64,000 nucleotides of DNA from Sulfolobus sp. E5-1-F (GTDB lineage Archaea; Thermoproteota; Thermoprotei_A; Sulfolobales; Sulfolobaceae), in assembly GCF_009601705.1 (NCBI RefSeq), contig NZ_CP045687.1:656630-720629 (forward strand), read 5' to 3'. This document shows positions 57,006 through 64,000 of the stretch, one piece after another; position 1 is the first letter of the stretch; each line of letters begins with the position of its first letter. Under the pieces are notes generated by a model. That model was not told the DNA's origin and made no database searches. It saw only the letters and a program-made list of their open reading frames with translations. Position numbers and translations under genes: made by a program.

Positions 57006-58151
57006 TTATCTCTTAGCAAAGGCTTTTATATCTTCTAACTCGGCTTTAACTACTTTATCCCACGAGGAATATTCCTCTGGAATAGGTACCTCTTCTCCTT
57101 TGAAATTCGATATTAAATCCGCTAATCCCTTTATGTCATTCTCTCTTGCCAAATGAACTCCCTTAACCTTTCCATATATTTCCCTCAATGCTAGAGTATC
57201 GTAAGCAAACACTGGAGTTCCCACTGCTAAAGACTCAAGTACAACAAGGGAAAAACTATCGTAATGTGAAGGGTAGACTGTGAACATGGCTTTCGCTACA
57301 GTACTATAAAGTTCCTCATTTTCCTTAAAGCCTAAATATTCAATGTTTACGTCAAGCCTCTTAACTAAAGAAAGGAAATCTTCCTTATCCCTCTCATCTA
57401 CGAATTGGCCCATAACGTAGAGCTTAACATCTCTCCTTAATTTTTTCCAGATCAAGGGAATTTCAAAAAGTCCCTTTTCAGGCATGAGTCTCGTAAAGTA
57501 AACAGCGTAATCTTCCTTGTTCTCCTCTCTCCTAAACTTCAGTAAATCCTCATCGAAAGCATTTCCCGGTTTAGTCACCCTATAACTTATGAGCCTATCT
57601 AAACCGGAATTTACTAAAGGTACCTTGCTTACAGAAATTGCGAAGTTTAAATCGCCTCTTTCTATCAATCCCTTCCATTTTACTTCTTCTCTCTTTGACT
57701 CCTCCATCGCTTTCTTAAACTTTTCAACAGCTCTACCAGTTACTCCTCTAAACTTTATTTTGAAAATTGTTTTCACATCTTGATAAAATGGTTCCAATTG
57801 TAGTTGAACCCCTATAGGCGCAGAAGTTATTCTTCTAGCTAGCTCAACGTTTTCAGAGGAATTATTATAAACAACCGCAATATCATATCTTTTTTCCGTT
57901 TTAAGTCCCTCCAAGAATTCCTCAACACTACTGCTCTTTTCCAATAGTTCAATGACGTAGTCTGGAGTAGAGTTCAAGCTCACTAGTAGGGAGATTAGAT
58001 CTTTCCTAAATGAGTAAAGCCTAACGTTTCGTAAAGATGGTATTATATCTACGTTAACCATTTTCGGTAATCGCTTCATGATCTCAAGGTTTCTCTTGTA
58101 TCCCCCAGTCTTTTCGTTAAGTCCAAAGTCAACAATCGCCAAAAAGTTCAT
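57006..58151 (-). CDS. GT4-type glycosyltransferase
   Basis: A 381-residue GT-B enzyme. The C-terminal donor-binding domain holds YFTRLMPEKGLFEI (~218-231), KLYVMGQF and the E-x7-E type motif region (SFSLVVLESLAVGTPV, ~302-317). The N-terminal domain begins FLAIVDFGLNEKTGGY. It is 4 nt upstream of the LmbE-type deacetylase pseudogene on the same strand. Glycosyltransferase plus LmbE pairs usually make GlcN-type glycoconjugates; loss of the deacetylase should leave the product N-acetylated, if the pathway was real. Confidence 0.85.
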   Translation of the reverse strand: MNFLAIVDFGLNEKTGGYKRNLEIMKRLPKMVNVDIIPSLRNVRLYSFRKDLISLLVSLNSTPDYVIELLEKSSSVEEFLEGLKTEKRYDIAVVYNNSSENVELARRITSAPIGVQLQLEPFYQDVKTIFKIKFRGVTGRAVEKFKKAMEESKREEVKWKGLIERGDLNFAISVSKVPLVNSGLDRLISYRVTKPGNAFDEDLLKFRREENKEDYAVYFTRLMPEKGLFEIPLIWKKLRRDVKLYVMGQFVDERDKEDFLSLVKRLDVNIEYLGFKENEELYSTVAKAMFTVYPSHYDSFSLVVLESLAVGTPVFAYDTLALREIYGKVKGVHLARENDIKGLADLISNFKGEEVPIPEEYSSWDKVVKAELEDIKAFAKR

Positions 58152-58259
58152 TGTCTAATGATTAGCGAAATAGCCTTTTAAAATTAATATTAACGTGGTC
58201 TTTAACACTAAGGATTGAAATATGAGAATCTTATTTTAGGGACTTAGGAAGATTATAAA

Positions 58260-58817
58260 GTGCAAAAATGGAATAATGTAATTATGTACAAGAACCCATA
58301 CGGTCTCGAGATTCACTTAATTAAAGGTGATATAACGGAAATTGAAGCAGATGCAATAGTTAACGCAGCTAATTCCTATCTGCAACATGGTGGTGGAGTA
58401 GCCTATGCAATAGTGAAAAAAGGAGGTTACGTAATTCAAAAGGAAAGTAACGAATACGTTGAAAAACACGGTCCAGTTCCAGTTGGAGAAGTAGCAGTTA
58501 CTGGTGCAGGGAAGTTAAAAGCAAAATACGTTATTCATGCAGTAGGCCCAAGGTATGGGATTGAGGGAGAAGATAAGTTAGAATCAGCGATTTTCAAATC
58601 ACTATTAAAGGCTGAGGAGCTTTCATTAACCTCAATAGCCTTACCTGCAATCTCAACTGGAATTTACGGCTATCCGTATGAAATATGCGCCAGAGTTATG
58701 GCGAATATACTAAAAAATTATAAGCCTAAAACCTTGAAAAAGGTTATAGTCTGCCTCTACTCCCAAGACGCATATGACGTTTTTAAAAACATTTTTGATA
58801 CAGTTTTGAAAAGCTAA
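58260..58817 (+). CDS. Macro-domain (ADP-ribose-binding) protein
   Basis: A 185-residue macro domain: LIKGDITEIEADAIVNAANSYLQHGGGVAYAI (key Asp in GDIT at ~24, AIVNAAN at ~33-39, HGGGVA loop), VTGAGKLKAKYVIHAVGP (~81-98) and PAISTGIYGYPYE (~139). This is the AF1521-like set of ADP-ribose contacts. It likely binds or hydrolyses ADP-ribose or O-acetyl-ADP-ribose derivatives. Stand-alone gene with start GTG/ATG near a short leader. Confidence 0.9.
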   Translation: MQKWNNVIMYKNPYGLEIHLIKGDITEIEADAIVNAANSYLQHGGGVAYAIVKKGGYVIQKESNEYVEKHGPVPVGEVAVTGAGKLKAKYVIHAVGPRYGIEGEDKLESAIFKSLLKAEELSLTSIALPAISTGIYGYPYEICARVMANILKNYKPKTLKKVIVCLYSQDAYDVFKNIFDTVLKS

Positions 58818-58838
58818 TCGATTTCTCCTTTTTTTAGT
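58818..58838 (+). terminator. T-rich terminator after the macro gene
   Basis: A TTTCTCCTTTTTTTAGTTA run directly after the stop, typical of archaeal termination. Confidence 0.45.
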
Positions 58839-58917
58839 TATTTTAGATATATCCTAATCATCAGCTAATTTAGGTCAGATATATCCATTTACTAAGCTCT
58901 CAGAAATACTATACAAG

Positions 58918-60504
58918 TTAATAATGTATAAAAATAAAATTTATAAAAGATAAATACTTTATTATAAATATTGTAATAACAGCTAATAGTAGAAGTGATA
59001 TAATACCCAATCGTTTCCTTAACGAGTAAAATGGTATCGCCAAAATCGGTAATGGGAATGAGACTGCTAAATAGGATATTAGCTGAATAACATCACTATC
59101 CTCAACACTCTTACTTCTCGTAATTAGAAATACAACGATCAAAAGAAGTGATATACTTGAAAACACTATCACGCTCATTAAATAGCCTGTTGCAAATAAG
59201 TATAAGGAATACACGAAATAGATTAGTGACGCGATCAACATTATCAAGTTAGATCTCAACTTTTTCTTATTCTTCTTATTAATACCTATTATTAGATATA
59301 TTAAAACCCCAATTGCGTAAAAAATCCACGATGTTATTGAGTAATGATAGTAAATATATCCGATCAAGGGGATTATGAGAAAAACGTAAGAGAAATTACC
59401 AATAACGGAGGATAGCCCCGCGAGTGGATTTATCAGACTTAGGACTCCAATGAATAACCCTGTAGGGTTAACTCTAACTGGAAAACTTATTGCTATTGCT
59501 GACAAACTCAACAGAGTAAAGTCAAATACGTTAAGATAGTAGAAATAGAAAGCGAGAAATAACAGACCTATAGACACGATATAAGGTGAAAAAGAGATCA
59601 ACGCATTCTTTACCCTTAATAAATACCTCCAGAACCTCAATCCAACTAGAAATGTTGCAGAAAGAGACAAGAATTCAGAAGCGCCATAATTACCTATGAT
59701 AATGAAATACAGCGAGAACACGAAAGGGAGAGTATAGTATAAAATTGATTGGAATAACTTCCTTTTTTCATTGTTATTACTATTTATCACATCATAAGAT
59801 GAAGATAAACTGAGTGGTGGGTAGAGAAAAGATAATATTGTTGGTACGATGTTCAATAACTTCCAATTAAATCGTTTCGCAATATACTTTACACTAATTA
59901 ACCCAAGGAATGGGTAAAAAGGTGAGAAGAGTAAAGATGCCAATGGCGAAAAGGATAGAAGGAAGGGAACTAGATAAGGAATTTTATAGAAAATTAGGAG
60001 TGATGAAAGGTATACTGCTGTCGAAGTTTTAGTGTCTATTTTAATTTTCGTCTCAACCAAGGTTGAAATTACACCAGCAACTATTAGGAAAAATGCAATA
60101 TTACCATAATCAACGTTCATGAAAACACCTCCTAATATTAGGAAAAATATGCCAGAGGAAATCAGCCCCTTCTTATCTAATGCGAATCCCAATAACAATA
60201 TAAGGTAGTTCTCCGTGAGCATTGCGAAGAATGTTGAAAGTAGGAACGATATTGAAAATTTTTTATCCAGGTATAAAAGAGGATAAGGTAATAATACAAG
60301 GAAAGCGTGAATTGGTGAAAAAATCAACAGAATTGAAGAGACAAACACAGGGAAATATTTTAAGCCAAGATAAGAGGCTAAGGCATAAACTAACAAGATA
60401 GATAAGTAGAAGAAATACTGATCTTTGAGTAAGAATGAGGAAAGTAAAAGTAGTGTTCCAAGAATTGCTTCTTCCCTAAATTTCTCCATTCCATCTACTA
60501 CCAA
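58918..60504 (-). CDS. Large polytopic membrane protein of unknown function
   Basis: A 528-residue protein with about 14 predicted TM helices along its whole length and very few polar loops; there is one basic loop around ~230-250 ([14 protein letters not shown]). No recognisable catalytic motif, transporter signature or domain. It could be a polyisoprenoid-linked glycosyltransferase-like or polymerase-like membrane protein. The neighbouring glycosyltransferase and deacetylase pseudogene hint at surface polysaccharide, but no motif supports this. Confidence 0.5.
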   Translation of the reverse strand: MVVDGMEKFREEAILGTLLLLSSFLLKDQYFFYLSILLVYALASYLGLKYFPVFVSSILLIFSPIHAFLVLLPYPLLYLDKKFSISFLLSTFFAMLTENYLILLLGFALDKKGLISSGIFFLILGGVFMNVDYGNIAFFLIVAGVISTLVETKIKIDTKTSTAVYLSSLLIFYKIPYLVPFLLSFSPLASLLFSPFYPFLGLISVKYIAKRFNWKLLNIVPTILSFLYPPLSLSSSYDVINSNNNEKRKLFQSILYYTLPFVFSLYFIIIGNYGASEFLSLSATFLVGLRFWRYLLRVKNALISFSPYIVSIGLLFLAFYFYYLNVFDFTLLSLSAIAISFPVRVNPTGLFIGVLSLINPLAGLSSVIGNFSYVFLIIPLIGYIYYHYSITSWIFYAIGVLIYLIIGINKKNKKKLRSNLIMLIASLIYFVYSLYLFATGYLMSVIVFSSISLLLIVVFLITRSKSVEDSDVIQLISYLAVSFPLPILAIPFYSLRKRLGIISLLLLAVITIFIIKYLSFINFIFIHY

Positions 60505-60660
60505 TCCAAAGTTGCTTTAAAATTTTATTGACGAGAATTATAACGGTAAGATTCGTAATTTAACCTTATCGACCATCTCTAGCTTAAAAATAAGTTAAGA
60601 CCATAAATGGTTTCATAACCAATAGAATGATAAACGCTGAATATTTCTGGTAATAAGATC

Positions 60661-61653
60661 TTAATCGACAACATAAGAGGCTATAATCTCAACTCCCTCT
60701 TTCTCAAGCTTCTCTTTAACTTCCTTTTCTATATAGTTAGTGACTACAAATACTTTTAAAGGTTTGTTGTAAAGTGCTGAGAATAACTTCTTCCTTATGA
60801 AAACTTGATCAATAACGCCCTTATCGGAGAAGTTCTTTATCTCGAAAACGTAGATGTAGTCATTAGTCTCATAGAAGTCCACCTCAAAGGACCTACCCTT
60901 CTCTATAACACCAACAGTATCAACTATTGTGCCATGTTCAACCCTTTTAGGATCTACACCATGAAGTTCTAAAGCCTTCCTATAAAGTTTTAACATTGTC
61001 CTTTCAAACCCTTTACCAGCCCTCGAAGTAAAACTACCCAACTCGACTGAGAACTTCTTTTGACTCCTAACTAGTCTAAGAATTATTCTGGAATGTCTTT
61101 CAATTTCTTTTTGGAGAGAGACTATTGCTTCTCCTTGTTTTTTCACCTCTTGTTGTAGCGATGTTATTGCTTCTCCGTGTCTCTTGACTTCCTCTTGTAG
61201 CGATGTTATTGCTTCTCCGTGTCTCTTAACTTCTTGTTGTAATGATACAATTGCTTCTCCTTGTTTTTTCACCTCTTCTTGTAAAGATTTTACTGCCTCT
61301 TGTAGCGATGTTATTGCTTCTCCATGCCTCTTGACTTCTTCTTGTAAAGATTTTACTGCCTCTTGTAGCGATACAATTGCTTCTCCTTGTTTTTTCACCT
61401 CTTGTTGTAGCGATGTTATTGCTTCTCCGTGTCTCTTAACTTCTTGTTGTAATGATACAATTGCTTCTCCTTGTTTTTTCACCTCTTCTTGTAAAGATTT
61501 TACTGCCTCTTGTAAAATCTGAATACTTCTAGTATTTTCTTCCAATCTCTTTATAACGATTTCATCCTTTAATTTTTCATAAACTCTATCAGCTATTGCG
61601 GAAATTAACTGTGGGTTTCTAAGGATTTCATCAACGACTTTCTCACTACTCAT
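60661..61653 (-). CDS. Coiled-coil rod with C-terminal PD-(D/E)xK nuclease-like domain
   Basis: A 330-residue protein. The head (SSEKVVDEILRNPQLISAI) is like that at 52046. A coiled coil built of 14-residue repeats (EVKKQGEAIVSLQQ and EVKRHGEAITSLQE types) spans ~40-205. The nuclease-like domain at ~215-330 has FEVDFYETNDY and VFEIKNFSDKG (Glu-x-Lys), then VVTNYIEKEVKEKLEKEG. Third member of this design in the window. Function unknown; the acidic and Lys residues suggest a metal-dependent nuclease fold. Confidence 0.75.
   Translation of the reverse strand: MSSEKVVDEILRNPQLISAIADRVYEKLKDEIVIKRLEENTRSIQILQEAVKSLQEEVKKQGEAIVSLQQEVKRHGEAITSLQQEVKKQGEAIVSLQEAVKSLQEEVKRHGEAITSLQEAVKSLQEEVKKQGEAIVSLQQEVKRHGEAITSLQEEVKRHGEAITSLQQEVKKQGEAIVSLQKEIERHSRIILRLVRSQKKFSVELGSFTSRAGKGFERTMLKLYRKALELHGVDPKRVEHGTIVDTVGVIEKGRSFEVDFYETNDYIYVFEIKNFSDKGVIDQVFIRKKLFSALYNKPLKVFVVTNYIEKEVKEKLEKEGVEIIASYVVD
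61100..61515 (-). repeat. 42-bp coding repeats of the coiled coil
   Basis: Alternating 42-bp units (encoding KKQGEAIVSLQQEV and KRHGEAITSLQEEV) recur many times with some blocks perfect at DNA level. Long stretches are nearly identical, which suits slippage or recombination-driven length change. Confidence 0.85.
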
Positions 61654-62067
61654 ATGTTTTTGTATATATAGAGGAGTTTAAAAATCAATCTTAGACAAAT
61701 GAGTATTACTACCGGGAGTGTTCTCATACAGTCATCTTATTTGGTATATAATAGTAAGGTCGTATCATACTAGAAATTTTCACAATTAATCACCTTTATG
61801 TGGCTAAGAGGTTAGATTATGCAGATGTTTCATGAAAGGTTTATATGAAACTTCATTATCTTTGTATAATTAATGTTTTTTTCCTAATGTAGAAATTTAA
61901 ATCTTAAGTAGAGCTGGCTTAATGGGGTTTAGTAAAATTATTTATTCTTCATAAAAAGATGATTATTACATTATAACATTCTATTGAAAATCTATTGAAG
62001 AACTTCGCAACGTACTTTATATCGAAAGAAAAAGGGAAAAATCTCACTTTTTAACCCTTTCGATCTT
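61654..62067. other. 414-bp intergenic with dispersed repeat copy
   Basis: Contains family R copy 3 at 61714-61789 and A/T-rich sequence. No gene seen. Confidence 0.45.
61714..61789 (+). repeat. Dispersed repeat (family R), copy 3
   Basis: Begins GGGAGTGTTCTCATACAG and continues through TACTAGAAATTTTCACAATT, aligned over ~75 bp with 4599-4676. Here no coding gene is interrupted. Confidence 0.6.
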
Positions 62068-63213
62068 TTAGAAACTTGAATTCGGTCTGTGCGGATTTGA
62101 AAACCCATCGTAGTTAAATAAATAGTTAGGAGGAATTCTTTTAGCAACATCTTCTTTGTTTATTAGTAACAACTCCGGTTGAATTATGGATAGAAGGATT
62201 CTTCCCTCTTCTCCATACTTAACTAGATCTCCATCATCACTTATTACTTGTGTATATGTGAAAGGTCTTGGAGAATAATAATGGATGTCATCTCCATTTA
62301 CAAATCCAATTGAAGATTTACCTGCAAAGTGACCAAACATGGGTATAATTTTAACCCCGTAATAATTCTCTGCCTCTATAATAGACCTAGCATCAACTTC
62401 AACCCCCGAAACTTTTAAAACGGGCTTACGTTTCTTTATAAGCTCATTAAGCGGAGGACGACTAATTGTAGATAAAGTAGAAGTCATTAAACCAACTTCT
62501 GATTTATTAAGTAAATCGATTGCAGAAGACAGAGAATTACCTATTCTTTTTTGAACTTCTTCTTGAGGCAACAGTTTTAGTCCAGTAGTATCGAAACTCA
62601 GATCTCTATATTGCATATTCAGAAGATCTGCCAAATATTGATGCTCCCTAACAAAAGCACCTTGAGGACCTAATATTAAGAGGAGTTTGTCTTTTAATTT
62701 TTCATTATCAACAGTTGCGCTAATACCCGTATATTCATTTAACGCAGAGAATAACAAGGGCACTAGACCGTGGTAAACTGTCTTAGGTTTACCAGTAGTC
62801 CCTGATGAGCTAGACTTAAATAATGAGTAATCTTTTTTTGTTTTTAGTGAATTGGGAAGGAAGTAATTAAAATAACCATCTTGCTGATATAGTAACGAAT
62901 AATTAGCCTCTCCCAAAAGCTGATATAAAGTTGTAGGTGCAGTTGGATCATTTTCGAGAGCTTCTACATCTTTCTTATATATTCCCTTCTTTTGAGCTAC
63001 TTCCTTCCAAAAAGGAGCACCGTGATCAGGGTCAATATGTAAGGAAACTACTCTAGCTAGAAATGGAAATTTATTTTTCGATTTTAATTGTTCATATATT
63101 TCATCAAATGCCTCTTCAGGGTTTGAGTATCCTAAAACGTCTAAGAATGGTTTAGAAAAAGTAGTTAATACTAATTGTTTGTTATTGTTTATGTTTTCTA
63201 TATACTCTCCCAT
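62068..63213 (-). CDS. ANL-superfamily (acyl-/aryl-CoA ligase-like) protein
   Basis: A 381-residue adenylate-forming-type protein. The P-loop-like SSSSGTTGKPKTVYH (~135-149) is diagnostic of the ANL superfamily (phenylacetate-CoA ligase/coenzyme F390 synthetase branch). The C-terminal part has IPMFGHF and EEGRILLSII, but the protein is shorter than normal (~430-550) and the final small C-terminal domain with its catalytic Lys is not obvious. Substrate unknown. Stand-alone gene, with A/T-rich promoter to its right. Confidence 0.65.
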   Translation of the reverse strand: MGEYIENINNNKQLVLTTFSKPFLDVLGYSNPEEAFDEIYEQLKSKNKFPFLARVVSLHIDPDHGAPFWKEVAQKKGIYKKDVEALENDPTAPTTLYQLLGEANYSLLYQQDGYFNYFLPNSLKTKKDYSLFKSSSSGTTGKPKTVYHGLVPLLFSALNEYTGISATVDNEKLKDKLLLILGPQGAFVREHQYLADLLNMQYRDLSFDTTGLKLLPQEEVQKRIGNSLSSAIDLLNKSEVGLMTSTLSTISRPPLNELIKKRKPVLKVSGVEVDARSIIEAENYYGVKIIPMFGHFAGKSSIGFVNGDDIHYYSPRPFTYTQVISDDGDLVKYGEEGRILLSIIQPELLLINKEDVAKRIPPNYLFNYDGFSNPHRPNSSF

Positions 63214-63520
63214 ATTAATAACCTTTATAGGATATTTATCCTTTTAATATTTAAGCTTATTATTGATAGGTTTAATACTTTCTTAAAGACTAAAATTTCT
63301 GTTAAAGTCTTGAATGGAAGAAAAAGGTCCAATTCCTAATGGTCTACAGTAAATGTGGAAACTCCTTTATGAAAAGGAACGGACAGATAGTCCTTTAGAA
63401 GATTGAAGATATATACACACTAAAGGAGATCCCAAGAGCAGAGACTCATTGAAATTTCAATAAAGCCCAAAGTGTGCATACTCTTTTTATTAATATGTCC
63501 AATTTTATCCCCTTGCAATA
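63214..63520. other. 307-bp intergenic, no gene seen
   Basis: Holds the minus-strand promoter of the ANL gene near 63214-63260. The remaining sequence has no obvious repeat. Confidence 0.4.
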
Positions 63521-63892
63521 TCATATAAGCTTCAATCCGTATTCCTCCAATCTCTCGAAGTGTTTCTTATTGTTAGTTCTTAAAGGTAAGTTATTTGCTA
63601 TACATATAGAAGCTATAAGTAAGTCTGGATCTTGTATCAAATTTCCTTTCTTCCTCAATTCAGCATAAATCTTTGAGGCAACCTTTAGGGAGACATTATC
63701 TATACACACTACTTTAAGGTTAGTCTCTATCCAGACCTTGAACTCCTCTATGTTTCTCCCTATAAACGCTAGACCTCTTAAAAACTCATAGAGGTTTATA
63801 CACGTAGTAAAATAACCTTTAATCTCGGTCGGATTACCTTTAAAATAGTCGATTATAACGTCAGTATCTAAGCAAACTCCCTTGCTTTCCAA
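63521..63892 (-). CDS. vapC: PIN-domain VapC toxin
   Basis: A 123-residue PIN-domain RNase with the acidic set in place: Asp9 (CLDTDVIIDYF), Glu36 (NLYEFLRG), Asp88/Asp90 (IQDPDLLIAS) and the TNNKKHF region near 107-112. TTG start, overlapping the upstream vapB by 25 nt. Unlike the vapC at 23453, it is complete. Confidence 0.88.
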   Translation of the reverse strand: MESKGVCLDTDVIIDYFKGNPTEIKGYFTTCINLYEFLRGLAFIGRNIEEFKVWIETNLKVVCIDNVSLKVASKIYAELRKKGNLIQDPDLLIASICIANNLPLRTNNKKHFERLEEYGLKLI

Positions 63893-64000
63893 TTCTTCCT
63901 ATCCTCCAATACAAGCTTTTTCAACATTTCAGCTTCCTTCTCTGTTAATCTTGGTACACTTTCCTCCTTAAATACTTCTTGAAAGAACTCATCCCAAGTT
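63868..64000 (-). CDS. vapB: VapB antitoxin, C-terminal part, cut by the window edge
   Basis: The frame reads TWDEFFQEVFKEESVP, then LTEKEAEMLKKLV up to REFA and stop at 63868. The acidic/helical C-terminus fits a VapB antitoxin. The start lies beyond 64000. Confidence 0.65.
   Translation of the reverse strand, partial: TWDEFFQEVFKEESVPRLTEKEAEMLKKLVLEDRKNWKAREFA

Noticed and set aside
61184-61522. 112-codon plus-strand frame opposite the third coiled-coil gene
   Set aside because: It is the antisense of the 42-bp repeat array (Cys/Ser-rich pattern repeating every 14 codons); no start signal.

Overview
The window looks like a chromosome segment of a Saccharolobus/Sulfolobus-type thermoacidophilic crenarchaeon (close to S. 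solfataricus or S. islandicus). The basis is the low GC content, A/T-rich TATA boxes 25-30 nt upstream of largely leaderless starts, frequent GTG/TTG starts, and a dense load of the insertion sequences and miniature elements typical of this genus. Names rest on protein motifs read directly; no database search was possible.

Layout. 1-5 kb: a MIP18/PaaD-like protein, a thiamine-diphosphate enzyme, a membrane-anchored GH12 endoglucanase, then IS debris and a truncated ATPase. 5-11 kb: pirin, an Sso10a-like winged-helix protein, and a divergent surface locus. That locus has a SipW/Sec11-type signal peptidase and a small secreted beta-rich pilin-like protein on one side, and three membrane proteins (one DUF5305-like) on the other; it is a candidate donor-strand (thread/bundling pilus) system. 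11-21 kb: a form I aerobic CO dehydrogenase cluster (coxM, coxS, coxL, coxD, coxE) with a CoxI/XdhC protein fused to a YHS/TRASH metal-binding domain, flanked by a TusA-like sulfur carrier, an FAD reductase, a transporter and a YHS-SelW fusion. 21-25 kb: an intact ISC1217-like element, a decayed VapBC pair and IS/MITE fragments.

25-35 kb: a PaaI thioesterase, a CitE-like lyase with a GntR regulator, an MNT/HEPN pair, a CorA-like protein, a coiled-coil nuclease-like protein, and a sugar-acid or sulfolactate locus (enolase-superfamily dehydratase, two-part UxaA/SuyAB-type lyase, Ldh_2 dehydrogenase). 35-42 kb: a frameshifted LOG protein, an ABC exporter, a GlmS paralogue with a ruined glutaminase site, and an operon of AlaX plus two proteins that look like catalytically dead Cas3' and Cas3''. 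42-50 kb: a DUF871 protein and a complete Opp-type ABC importer with a small membrane protein.

50-57 kb: an ATPase with a palindrome over its start codon, a second coiled-coil nuclease-like gene, and a nested transposon complex (IS6 copy carrying a MITE and an ISH3-like element, each with its target duplication). An active-looking IS6 copy splits a LmbE-type deacetylase gene. 57-64 kb: a glycosyltransferase, a macro-domain protein, a large polytopic membrane protein, a third coiled-coil nuclease-like gene, an ANL-superfamily enzyme and a VapBC pair cut by the window edge.

How it fits together. The CO dehydrogenase block carries candidate parts for building a Mo-S-Cu site: a sulfur carrier, metal-binding YHS domains, CoxI, CoxD and CoxE. 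The GlmS-like, DUF871 and Opp genes could form an amino-sugar uptake and breakdown set. The pilus locus, the dead Cas3-like/AlaX operon and the three rod-plus-nuclease proteins are the least explained parts.
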